Part shown: positions 8,440-16,329 of the stretch, piece after piece
Layout: each line of letters begins with the position of its first letter
Numbering within the stretch: position 1 is the first letter of the stretch
NCBI GenBank assembly: GCA_964390805.1
Contig: CAYMKL010000036.1
Span: 1-51,823, forward strand
Direction of reading: 5' to 3'
DNA: 51,823 nt
Origin: CAYMKL01 sp964390805
GTDB taxonomy: Bacteria; Chloroflexota; Anaerolineae; VGOG01
Translations under genes and position numbers: made by a program
The notes under the pieces: generated by a model
Databases searched by the model: none
The model's input: only the letters and a program-made list of their open reading frames with translations
What the model was told of the DNA's origin: nothing

Positions 8440-9383
8440 GGCGCCTCCTCTGCATCGCCAGTCCAAATCTGCGTGATGCGCGTGCCATCCCGATCAATGG
8501 CCAGGATCAAGTAGGTGCTGCTCATCCCATGTGCTGCAGCCTCACGTACCATGGCCTGTCCAATAGCATGGGGATCTTCATCTCTTAAGGCAAAGGCGAA
8601 AATACCGGAGCCAGCGCCACTTAGCGCCACGCCGGGAGACCCTGCCTCCAATGCAGCGTCAAAGATATCGTACATCCCAGGAAGCAGTGGGGCTCGATGC
8701 GGCTGGTGCAGTTTATCGCTCATAGCTAGCCCCAGCTTGTCGATCTCGCCGCTAGCCATGGCTGCCATGATCATTGCTGAACCACGCAGGGTGGTGACGA
8801 CGTCCGACAACGGCACCTGGCTTGGTAATACCTCCCGTGCCTTGCCGGTCTCCAGGCCAAAGTCCGGGATGAGGACCACAGAAGTCAGTCGTTCTGGCGG
8901 GTCCAGCCGGACGTACACGATCCGCCCCGGCTCCCAGAAGGATACCGTTAACCCTCCCACCATTGACGGTGTGAGGTTGTCTGGATGATTCTCTATGAGG
9001 GTGCCATAACCCAGCACATCCTCCACCCTCGGCTCCTTACCCAGCAGGACCAAGGCACCCATCACGCCAGCCAGCACAGCGGTAGCGCTCCCTCCCAATC
9101 CACGAGCCAAGGGTATTTCGTTATGTTGATGGATACGCACCGGATAGGGCGACAAATCCAATGCCTTGAAGACAGATGCATAGGATCGGTAAGTACGGTT
9201 GTCGGGTCCAGTGTCCAATTGATCAGCGCCTTCGCCCTCAATGGTGATCTCAAGGCCATCGGACAGACGCTGGAAGGTGAAGGTATTGTACAGCTCCAAA
9301 GCCAGGCCGATAGCGTCGAACCCTGGTCCCAGATTGGACGTGGAGCAAGGGACTCTGATTTCTACTCCATGAGCTCCATTCAT
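8436..9383 (-). CDS. thrB: Homoserine kinase-like GHMP kinase (ThrB family)
   Basis: The 315-residue protein is a GHMP kinase with the ThrB opening VPCSTSNLGPGFDAIGLAL (residues about 11-29), the ATP-binding loop PLARGLGGSATA (about 91-102), and the C-terminal SGAGSGIFAF motif. ThrB makes O-phosphohomoserine for threonine synthesis and is also known to phosphorylate 4-hydroxythreonine. Here it is not with threonine synthase or homoserine dehydrogenase. It is coupled directly to a PdxA-type dehydrogenase, which uses a 4-phosphorylated hydroxythreonine-like acid. I therefore suspect a kinase for hydroxythreonine or a similar acid. The aldolase gene ends 13 bases upstream. Confidence 0.85.
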   Translation of the reverse strand: MNGAHGVEIRVPCSTSNLGPGFDAIGLALELYNTFTFQRLSDGLEITIEGEGADQLDTGPDNRTYRSYASVFKALDLSPYPVRIHQHNEIPLARGLGGSATAVLAGVMGALVLLGKEPRVEDVLGYGTLIENHPDNLTPSMVGGLTVSFWEPGRIVYVRLDPPERLTSVVLIPDFGLETGKAREVLPSQVPLSDVVTTLRGSAMIMAAMASGEIDKLGLAMSDKLHQPHRAPLLPGMYDIFDAALEAGSPGVALSGAGSGIFAFALRDEDPHAIGQAMVREAAAHGMSSTYLILAIDRDGTRITQIWTGDAEEAP

Positions 9384-9396
9384 GTGGTTTCATTCC

Positions 9397-10242
9397 TCAA
9401 CTGCTCAGCGATTCTCGAAGCTCTTGGTAAGCTTCTGGGGCTGACCATTTGTCACGGAAGATACGGGCAAGGGCGCGCATCATGAACTCGGGCTTCTCGT
9501 GCTGGAACACATTGCGTCCCACAGAACAACCAACTGCCCCCACTTCCCGTACAGCTTCCATGCGATCCAGCAGTTCCTCATCACTTATTAGTGTACCGCC
9601 AGCCAATACCACCGGCCGATCACAGGCACGGATAATATCTCCAAACGACGCTTGGTCACCGCTCCAATTGACCTTGATGATATCCGCTCCCATCTCAGCG
9701 CACAGCCGCGCATTACGCTTCAGGTACTGCGGTCCATGCTCAGTAGCCATCTTGGCCGCATCCTGGTAGGCACTAGGGTACTCGGCTTCAGCGATGAGTG
9801 GCATGCCCAGTCGGCTGCATGCCTCGCCAACTTGAGACAGATACCTGATCATATCAGGCTCGTCCTCACCGGCCAATGCAACGTAGACGACAACAGCGTC
9901 GGCGCCCATACTCAGCGCCTCTTCCACAGACCCGATGGGCGTGATAACCGGACCGCCGGGCCGACCAGCAGCCGAAGCGGTAAGCATCAGGGCCAGTGAC
10001 GTGGTAGGCGCGAAGTATTGGGCCACTCGGTTGGCAAACCCACGGCTTAACATGAATACATTCGCCCCGCCCGCGATAGCCTCCTGTATGCGTGCCGGCG
10101 TATCGTACAGACCACTGAGAAACCTCGGAGAAGTCATCCCGTGGTCCAAGGCGCAGATGAGGCAAGAATCAGTGCCAGGTTCAATCAACCTTTTCATACG
10201 AATTAGCTTGCCCGTTATTGCTGACATCTCTACCCCCATCAT
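9397..10242 (-). CDS. Class I DhnA/LsrF-type aldolase (DeoC superfamily)
   Basis: The 281-residue TIM-barrel protein matches the class I aldolase group containing DhnA fructose-bisphosphate aldolase, archaeal ADH synthase and LsrF. Visible marks are CALDHGMTSPRFLSG near residue 31, the Schiff-base lysine candidate in ADIIKVNWSGD (about residue 190), and the phosphate-binding pair VVLAGG and AVGCSVGRN. Such enzymes cleave or transfer C2-C3 units from keto sugar phosphates. Its place just before the kinase, PdxA and threonine dehydrogenase genes suggests that it handles a product of the same pathway. The first ATG (10242) has no strong ribosome site; an in-frame ATG at 10227 is an alternative. 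The exact substrate is unknown. Confidence 0.8.
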   Translation of the reverse strand: MMGVEMSAITGKLIRMKRLIEPGTDSCLICALDHGMTSPRFLSGLYDTPARIQEAIAGGANVFMLSRGFANRVAQYFAPTTSLALMLTASAAGRPGGPVITPIGSVEEALSMGADAVVVYVALAGEDEPDMIRYLSQVGEACSRLGMPLIAEAEYPSAYQDAAKMATEHGPQYLKRNARLCAEMGADIIKVNWSGDQASFGDIIRACDRPVVLAGGTLISDEELLDRMEAVREVGAVGCSVGRNVFQHEKPEFMMRALARIFRDKWSAPEAYQELRESLSS

Positions 10243-10295
10243 TGTTCAATATCCGAGCATATCCGACAACGTGAAACATGGCTTTGGGGAACGGG

Positions 10296-10361
10296 TTAGA
10301 TCATCAAGTCCCCGCCATTTATATCCACCGTGACCCCTGTTATGTAAGAAGCTTCCTCTTC
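10296..10361 (-). pseudogene. C-terminal tip of a short-chain dehydrogenase (SDR) gene
   Basis: The minus-strand frame ends EEEASYITGVTVDINGGDLMI and a TAA at 10296-10298. That is the highly conserved last 20 residues of classical SDR enzymes (SYITGxxxxVDGGxxM). No upstream SDR sequence remains: the frame is closed by a stop at about 10407. It is a deletion scar between the aldolase and MttB genes, and the operon may once have contained an SDR. Confidence 0.7.
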
Positions 10362-10415
10362 ATGGACGTGCGTCGTCATCCACCAGCACTTGCCGGTAGA
10401 TGACGGCTAGATGAT

Positions 10416-11885
10416 TCACTCTAAAGACCCCGTAGCTCCTTCGCCAGCTCTCTTCTCCGCTCTCTCGATTATTGCTTCAAGCTTCCCCCTCACTTCCTCA
10501 GGCAACGGCTCAGGGGCATGGGTCTCTAAGATCTCCCTCACCCTCTCATTAGCCCTCTGGCCGAGAGTCTTTTTGCCCTTCTCCACCCAGGTCTCATAGT
10601 TGTTCCGATCCATTAGCTTGGGGAACCAATTCTCCCTGAAGTGAAGGAGTGTGTGATCTTGCGCCAGGAAGTGTCCACCCGGCCCCACCGCGTCAATGAC
10701 GTCCAAAGCAAGGGTCTGCTCAGTGATCTCTATCCCTTTCGTGATTCGCTTTGCCATGCCGATGACCTCGTTACTAGTCACCAACTGCTCGAAGGAACCG
10801 GTAATGCCCGATTCGATATAGCCCACATCGTGAACGAGATTCTGACCGCTCAAAGTCGCCACAAGTGTGTTCATTGCTGCCTCCAAAGCAGCTTGCCCAT
10901 CGAACACCTTGGAATCCGAGCACCCTGCATAGCCCCATACGGGCAAACCATAGTGGTGGGCCAGTTCAGCCCAGGCAGCGACAGATAGCATGAATTCTGG
11001 CGCAGCATAGGATGGCGACGTGGTGGCCATGTCCATGAGGAGAGCGCACCCACCGTAGATCACAGGTGTCCCCTCCCTCTTCAGTTGCGCTATCACCAGC
11101 CCGCTCAAAGCTTCCGCGTTTCCCTGTGCCAAAGCCCCAGCAATAGTCACCGGGCTCGTGGCCCCGCTCACCTGACCCGGGGTCCACACAGTTGGCAGCC
11201 CCTTGCTGGCGATGTATAGAAGCTTCTCGGTTGCTTCCAGGGCGAGCTGGAGAGGAGAAATGGGCTCAAGGTAAAGTACGATAAATGGATTGTAACGCAG
11301 GGCCTCTGGCCCGCCAGCCACCGCCTCTGCCATCTCCACGATATCCTTGAGATTCTCCAAATCCCAAGCAGTGAACACGATGGGCTTCTTGGTGTTATTC
11401 ACCATCGCTTCAAAATGGTGCAAATCCGAGATAGACTCCGTCACGTCACGAGCAATACCCATGCACATCACGAAGTCTATATTGGACAGGTAATCGCAAA
11501 CCTTGGCTACCCCGGCAACATCGGCCTTTTTGGGCACCCTCCTCTCGCCGGTGTAGGGATCAATGACTTTGGGGGTATCGGAGCCTGTTCCATAGTAACT
11601 CCTCCTGCGCTCCAAGTACATGGCCGGGCTAGCATCCCGGTTGCAAATCACCACCTGAGAGGGAGCAACCCGTATTGCCCACTCCACCAATCCAGGAGGA
11701 ATCCTTACCCTACTCCCGTCTATCTTTGCCCCTGCGGCTCTCAATAACTCGCGAGCCTCTCCTGCCAGTACCTCCACCCCTGTTCGGCGCAAGATCTCCA
11801 AAGCGGCCGAGTGTAACTCCTCCAATTGGCTCTCAGAGAGTACCTTGAGCTGAAGGCTCTGCAGTACAGTGTAGTTGCTTCTCAT
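10416..11885 (-). CDS. MttB-family methyltransferase, non-pyrrolysine type
   Basis: The 489-residue protein belongs to the trimethylamine methyltransferase (MttB) superfamily. Examples are LHSAALEILRRTGVEV near the N-terminus and GLPVWGYAGCSDSKVFDGQAALEA around residue 325. Authentic MttB has an in-frame amber codon read as pyrrolysine; here the frame is continuous and the equivalent region carries ordinary residues. Non-pyrrolysine members such as MtgB demethylate quaternary amines like glycine betaine and pass the methyl group to a corrinoid protein. No corrinoid protein or reactivase gene is visible nearby, so the partner must lie elsewhere. AGGAGG precedes the ATG. It is the first gene of the minus-strand group that runs to kbl. 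The substrate is not known. Confidence 0.88.
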   Translation of the reverse strand: MRSNYTVLQSLQLKVLSESQLEELHSAALEILRRTGVEVLAGEARELLRAAGAKIDGSRVRIPPGLVEWAIRVAPSQVVICNRDASPAMYLERRRSYYGTGSDTPKVIDPYTGERRVPKKADVAGVAKVCDYLSNIDFVMCMGIARDVTESISDLHHFEAMVNNTKKPIVFTAWDLENLKDIVEMAEAVAGGPEALRYNPFIVLYLEPISPLQLALEATEKLLYIASKGLPTVWTPGQVSGATSPVTIAGALAQGNAEALSGLVIAQLKREGTPVIYGGCALLMDMATTSPSYAAPEFMLSVAAWAELAHHYGLPVWGYAGCSDSKVFDGQAALEAAMNTLVATLSGQNLVHDVGYIESGITGSFEQLVTSNEVIGMAKRITKGIEITEQTLALDVIDAVGPGGHFLAQDHTLLHFRENWFPKLMDRNNYETWVEKGKKTLGQRANERVREILETHAPEPLPEEVRGKLEAIIERAEKRAGEGATGSLE

Positions 11886-12068
11886 AAACCAAACCTCCTT
11901 GATAGTTACGTGAGTGTGAAGTAGATCTTCATATCCTCCTAGCTAGTTGTGCTGAAATCGTCCTCTCTTCCCGAGACGCACTGCCGGCTAATTCATCTAA
12001 TACTGTGTGGCCTCACCCCCTTTCTTAATCCCGTTTCCGTTCCAGGCATCGACGCGTACAAAATGACA

Positions 12069-12207
12069 ACCTGTGCGGTTAACCACTCACCCTCCCGCAG
12101 GTTCGGGAGCAACTCTGGCTAGAAACGCATCATGGAGTCGAGTTCGAGCTACAAACTGACATGATTGCCTAACCTGCGGGAGGGTTGTCGGCCTCAATCG
12201 CACAGGT
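12069..12207. repeat. Nested perfect inverted repeat (MITE-like) in a 366-base gap
   Basis: ACCCTCCCGCAGGTT (12089-12103) is exactly reversed by AACCTGCGGGAGGGT (12171-12185), a 15-base perfect pair. Outside it, ACCTGTGCG (12069-12077) is exactly reversed by CGCACAGGT (12199-12207). The 139-base unit fills the gap between the MttB and MoaD-like genes and codes for nothing visible. No flanking target duplication is obvious. It may be a miniature mobile element or a bidirectional hairpin. The rest of the gap (11886-12251) shows only the MttB ribosome site. Confidence 0.6.
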
Positions 12208-12251
12208 CGAAAATGACCCGGGCAAATTGCGGAGGATCCGTGCCTTTCCGT

Positions 12252-12551
12252 TCAGCCGCCGGCATAGACAGGTATGAAGCTAACCGAATCACCATCGTGC
12301 AACGTCACATTCAAATTGGTCAACGGGGTGAGTAAGCGCCCGTTGTGGGTAATCAGCACCTGACCGTGCAGTCTATCATCTTGCGTATCGTAAATACACT
12401 CTGCAAAGCCCTTGTAGCGCTCAGCCAACTGGCTCAGCAGTGCCTGCAGCGAAGCGCCTGAGGGCAGCTCTTCTTTCAGCAACAAAGGGCCGTGTTGCAT
12501 GGGAGTAATACGTCTGCTGAACCAAGCAAAGATCTCAACCTGGACTTGCAT
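12252..12551 (-). CDS. MoaD/ThiS-family sulfur-carrier protein (AOR partner)
   Basis: The 99-residue ubiquitin-like protein opens with the strand MQVQVEIFAWFSRRI and ends in the diagnostic YAGG, whose C-terminal Gly-Gly is adenylated and thiocarboxylated. MoaD proteins donate sulfur for the pterin dithiolene of molybdenum and tungsten cofactors. The gene follows the aldehyde ferredoxin oxidoreductase gene by 51 bases on the same strand, a common pairing for tungsten enzymes. A dedicated carrier for the tungstopterin of that enzyme is the best reading. The ribosome site (GAGGGA) is about ten bases upstream. Confidence 0.85.
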   Translation of the reverse strand: MQVQVEIFAWFSRRITPMQHGPLLLKEELPSGASLQALLSQLAERYKGFAECIYDTQDDRLHGQVLITHNGRLLTPLTNLNVTLHDGDSVSFIPVYAGG

Positions 12552-12602
12552 CCGATTGATCCCTCGCTCTCCACACTTTCCCCTGCCTGGCCGCTGTATG
12601 CA

Positions 12603-14456
12603 TCAGTCCAAATCGGGTATCAACTCAGCTAAACCCAGGCGCTGCAACGTCTCAGGTAGTGGTTTGCCGTTCTCAGCATCCCAGCCCATCCTCTCCCAGT
12701 AGTCTCGTTTCATCCCGTCAAAATGCTCCGCAATGCCTTTACCAGCAGCCGGCCCATCCACGGGCGTCGATTTGTACCTCGGCGCCGGCGCCTCTGACGC
12801 CGGATCTAGACCATGCCGTAAGTTGAAGACGCGCAATTGGGTTATTATGCGGTGTCCTATATCCACTACGTCATCCTTGCTGATTTCCCAACCCGTGACA
12901 GCATTGAAGCTACCCAGCATTGCCAAAGGATCGCTCAAACAGAAGCGACAGGCCCCTAGACAGTCTTCAAACTGACGCCAAGCGCCAGAATATGCATTGA
13001 TTCTCGGAACTTGCTCCGGTGAAAAAGCATCCGTAAACTCGGGCGCATCTGGTAGTAGCCCGGGAGGGAAACCGGTGGCCTCAATAGTGCTGGTGGTCGA
13101 CGCGCATGTATCCAGCAATTCAACCCAACGAGCTCTGTGGTCATGACCTCGGGGGGTGGCTCCTTTGAGGGTGTAAACGCCCAGATTGGGCGCTTCTCCC
13201 CCCACTCTGGCCGAAGCCCGCATCACACCCTCGGCCAACCAATCGCCACAGCCCTCACGATTAGCAATCTTGTGCAAAAGATGCTCGACTGCCTCCACGT
13301 TGCCCCACGTCATGTTTAAACCGTCCAAGTCATTTTGAGTTATGAGGCCCTTCTCGTAGCACTCCATTAACCACCCCATTACCCAACCGGACTCGTTGAC
13401 GTCAAGCCCCAGACGGTCTGTGAGGTTTGACAGCATAACTATCGCCCCCAAATCACTTTGACCAATCTGAGGTCCCCAAGCAGCCAGGGCTTCGTACTCA
13501 GGCTCCTCTCCTTCCAAACCAACGTATGGCCCCTCGGTGACCTTGACCATCTTGACATGAGCCAGACGACACGCCCAGCAGGGATGCTCGCTGATCTCAA
13601 AGTGCGTGCGCATGTACTCACCGCTTATCTTCTCGTACTCGGGGAACAAATTGGTAGTATAGTTCCTAACGGGTAGGAGACCTGCAGCATGGACACTGGG
13701 TATTGCACCGCCCGTCCCGAGTGTGTAGAGCTCGCCGCCAGCGAACTCAGTAGAAGCGTCCTCAAAGAGCCTGTCTACTGCCTGAGTTAGACGATCGCGG
13801 TCGTGCACAAGAACTCGGCGAGAACCGCGAGCCACAGCGATAGCTTTCAGTCTCTTCGCTCCCAGTACTGCTCCTATGCCATTGTGGGCAGCAACATGTC
13901 CCTTGTCACCGGCCAGGCTAGCAAAACGAACCAGGTTCTCACCGGCAGGGCCAATGCTATGTACACTCACTTGATGCTCCTGAACCCCCAACTCTTCCGC
14001 AATCGCAGCTTCCGTCTCCCAGGTATCCTTGCCCAGCAAGTGCCGAGCATCGCGCAGTTCAGCCTCTCCCTCGTGAATGTAAAGATAACACCACTCAGAA
14101 GCAGCTCCCTCGATAATCACCGCATCGAAGCCGGAGAGCTTGAGGAAAGCGCCGAGGAATCCATTCGCTTGGCTCGCCCCAGCCACGTTCGTCATCGGCC
14201 CCTTGAAAACCACTGAGTACGTGCCCCCGCCTACCTTGGTACCACCCAGAGGGCCGGAGGCCAGGATGACGCGGTTATCGGGATCATCCCATTCCACGCC
14301 GGGCGGCACTTCGTCATAGAGGAACTTAGCGCCGAGACCGGTGCCGCCGACCCATTTGCGCGCAAAACCTGCTGCAATGTCTTGTTTAGTGATATTGTCA
14401 CTGCTCAAGTCTATGCGTAGGAGCTTTCCCATATATCCGTACAGTTGTTCTGTCAT
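12603..14456 (-). CDS. Aldehyde:ferredoxin oxidoreductase family (tungstopterin enzyme)
   Basis: The 617-residue protein opens with MGKLLRIDLSS and the WVGGTGLGAKFLYDEVPPG motif typical of AOR, and has GPLGGTKVGGGTYSVVFKGP in the pterin-binding domain. These enzymes oxidise aldehydes to acids, or reduce acids, with ferredoxin and carry a tungsten bis-pterin and a [4Fe-4S] cluster. In AOR the cluster motif is C-x2-C-x3-C. Here it reads HPCWACRLAHVK, so Cys293 and Cys296 are present but residue 300 is His. The region for the fourth cysteine has several candidates (EDCLGACRFCL, about 505-516). The ATG at 14456 is taken because GGAGG lies ten bases upstream; a 49-codon extension lacks a ribosome site. 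The MoaD-like gene follows. Substrate unknown. Confidence 0.9.
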   Translation of the reverse strand: MTEQLYGYMGKLLRIDLSSDNITKQDIAAGFARKWVGGTGLGAKFLYDEVPPGVEWDDPDNRVILASGPLGGTKVGGGTYSVVFKGPMTNVAGASQANGFLGAFLKLSGFDAVIIEGAASEWCYLYIHEGEAELRDARHLLGKDTWETEAAIAEELGVQEHQVSVHSIGPAGENLVRFASLAGDKGHVAAHNGIGAVLGAKRLKAIAVARGSRRVLVHDRDRLTQAVDRLFEDASTEFAGGELYTLGTGGAIPSVHAAGLLPVRNYTTNLFPEYEKISGEYMRTHFEISEHPCWACRLAHVKMVKVTEGPYVGLEGEEPEYEALAAWGPQIGQSDLGAIVMLSNLTDRLGLDVNESGWVMGWLMECYEKGLITQNDLDGLNMTWGNVEAVEHLLHKIANREGCGDWLAEGVMRASARVGGEAPNLGVYTLKGATPRGHDHRARWVELLDTCASTTSTIEATGFPPGLLPDAPEFTDAFSPEQVPRINAYSGAWRQFEDCLGACRFCLSDPLAMLGSFNAVTGWEISKDDVVDIGHRIITQLRVFNLRHGLDPASEAPAPRYKSTPVDGPAAGKGIAEHFDGMKRDYWERMGWDAENGKPLPETLQRLGLAELIPDLD

Positions 14457-14493
14457 CTCCAAACCTCCAAGGTCTTCTAGATTTCGAATATCT

Positions 14494-15618
14494 TCAGTCA
14501 ATCTGAAGCTTGAACCAGCGAATGTTAGAGACACAGTCCTCGTAACACCAGAAAGCGACAAAGATTGTTCCGTCGGGCAGGCGCGTGATACAGGGTGCAC
14601 CAAACTTCAGTGCCTGGAAATCCTTCAATGTATTTTCGGATGTACCTGTCAGTCCAATGGTCCGTGCTCCCCACAGTGGTTCGCAGGAGTCGTTGACCCA
14701 TTCATTGCCTTCCAGGTGGGATAGATTGACCCACAGGCCCGGCTCGTCCATGCGGCGATACGCGCAGAGGATATGCCCATCGGCTACGATGAAAGGAGTC
14801 AAAGTCTGGCCCAGCAGTCCAGTGGAATTGGGCAACGACCAGGTCTTGCCTCCATCTTGACTGATCGCGTACTGATTGGGATGGTCCTTGGAAGAAACAA
14901 TATCGTGGGCCCAGGCCACTGCCAGCAGCCGACTGTCAGGCAATTCCACTATCTTGGATTCCCAATAGCACACTTGCTGCTCAGGGTCCCTCATGACATC
15001 CACGTATTCTGGCCAGGTCTGCCCACGGTCATGGGAGACGAAAGCCGCCATTTTCAACCCATTGGGGCAGTACCCATCCCATCCGGGCCAAGTATGAGTA
15101 GGTAGGATCCAGCGCCCGTCACTCAGCGGTGTGACGGGGCAGCAAAGCTCGAACGATGGGCCTACCAGCGGAGGCGTCAATGCTTCCGGTTCGGTCCAGG
15201 TGTGTCCATAGTCGTGCGACCGCAACATCATGAGTTCGGTCGGCACCATTCCCATAGTCTCAGGGTTAATAACTTGATCCGGGTGATCAGTGCGATCCCT
15301 ACGCGACATGAACACGACTACTTCTCCGTCTGGCAGGGCAGTGGTTCGAGAATGATCTGTAGTCAAGCGATCTGTGGTGCCAGGGTAGATGGGCCCTTCT
15401 AGTTGCCAGGTTTCGCCATTGTCTGCGGAACGGGCAACATATGTGTGCATATGGGGAGACTCAAACGCCTCGCCTAATACGATGGTGGACAACAACTCTC
15501 CATTTGCCATCAGAACAACGGACGGAAAATAGGCATGCACACTGTAAACATTAGGTTTTGGATTTCTATAGATAAGGCCCGTTCCAGTTTTCTTGATTCT
15601 TAGGACTGTCGTGGACAT
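14494..15618 (-). CDS. Asp-box (BNR) beta-propeller protein, sialidase-like
   Basis: The 374-residue protein has at least four Asp-box motifs of the S-x-D-x-G-x-T-W type: SADNGETW, SHDYGHTW, SHDRGQTW and SQDGGKTW. Spacing of about 60-80 residues fits a six-bladed propeller like sialidases. No signal peptide or membrane segment is visible, so it should be cytoplasmic. The FRIP motif of classical sialidases is not seen, so sialidase activity is only a family guess. GGAAGGAG is eight bases before the ATG. It sits between an AOR gene and a broken phosphotriesterase-like gene, and a second Asp-box gene lies in the mirrored locus at 46307. Confidence 0.8.
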   Translation of the reverse strand: MSTTVLRIKKTGTGLIYRNPKPNVYSVHAYFPSVVLMANGELLSTIVLGEAFESPHMHTYVARSADNGETWQLEGPIYPGTTDRLTTDHSRTTALPDGEVVVFMSRRDRTDHPDQVINPETMGMVPTELMMLRSHDYGHTWTEPEALTPPLVGPSFELCCPVTPLSDGRWILPTHTWPGWDGYCPNGLKMAAFVSHDRGQTWPEYVDVMRDPEQQVCYWESKIVELPDSRLLAVAWAHDIVSSKDHPNQYAISQDGGKTWSLPNSTGLLGQTLTPFIVADGHILCAYRRMDEPGLWVNLSHLEGNEWVNDSCEPLWGARTIGLTGTSENTLKDFQALKFGAPCITRLPDGTIFVAFWCYEDCVSNIRWFKLQID

Positions 15619-15730
15619 TTGTTAGTCTCCTTCCCTTGGCCTTGTTGGAAACGTTGCACATACTCTGCGAAATGACCGATTGCGCCAAAAACGTCACACT
15701 GCTAATCCGCTTAAAACCCAAGGTATACAC

Positions 15731-16292
15731 CTACATACAGGCGATGCTAGCCAGGGTAGCTAACAGATGTGTCATCACTGCCAACCCTGTCTGTAGATGG
15801 GCCTTGGCTGTCGCTCGCAGGCAACGCCCCTCTTTGGCCGTCAGGTGATAGTGGGCAGCGCCGATTTCTCCGATAACCCCTGGACGAATGTCCGTGCCAG
15901 CTATCCCCTGCCGGATCTCGCAGACCAGTTCCTCTGCCAACTCGTCTGTCGGCCAGTAGTTGATATCGTCGTCCATGTAAGAGTCCCGATACCACCCGCA
16001 GCCAGCGACAATGTGTAACCCCGTGACCTCGGCAATGCGCTTGACCGCCTGGATATCCCGCCCATGTTTCGCACAGTGAGTTCAACCAGACTAGGACTGC
16101 CAACAGCCTGGAAAACCTGGAGTCCCCTATCATAAGGTCAGTATGTCGCACCGGGTCGATAATGGCATCCTCGCCGGCAACCGTTCTCCCTCCTGGCCAG
16201 ATTGTTAGGTCAATGAAGATATGCTCGTGGGGCAACGTGATGCCCAGATCATCAGGGGCAATCGGGCCAAGAACGGTGATCACATGTGCCAT
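15731..16292 (-). pseudogene. Frameshifted phosphotriesterase-family hydrolase (truncated)
   Basis: From 16292 the frame reads VITVLGPIAPDDLGITLPHEHIFIDL, the conserved start of phosphotriesterase-related proteins with the HxH metal motif. After about residue 58 the homology shifts frame: DIQAVKRIAEVTGLHIVAGCGWYRDSYMDDD and then DELAEELVCEIRQGIAGTDIRPGVIGEIG continue in another frame down to a stop at 15731. The C-terminal half (about 150 residues, including later metal histidines) is gone. Family members are lactonases or hydrolases. This copy is dead unless the frameshift is a sequence error, and even then it is too short. Confidence 0.8.
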
Positions 16293-16329
16293 CGTTCTAA
16301 TGCCCCTTTCGTTTTCTCGTCTTGACTCG

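Noticed and set aside
10416..11885. Annotation as pyrrolysine-containing trimethylamine methyltransferase.
   Set aside because: The frame is continuous with sense codons in the region corresponding to the pyrrolysine site.
14494..15618. Firm call as secreted sialidase.
   Set aside because: Asp-boxes occur in many propellers; there is no signal peptide or FRIP motif.
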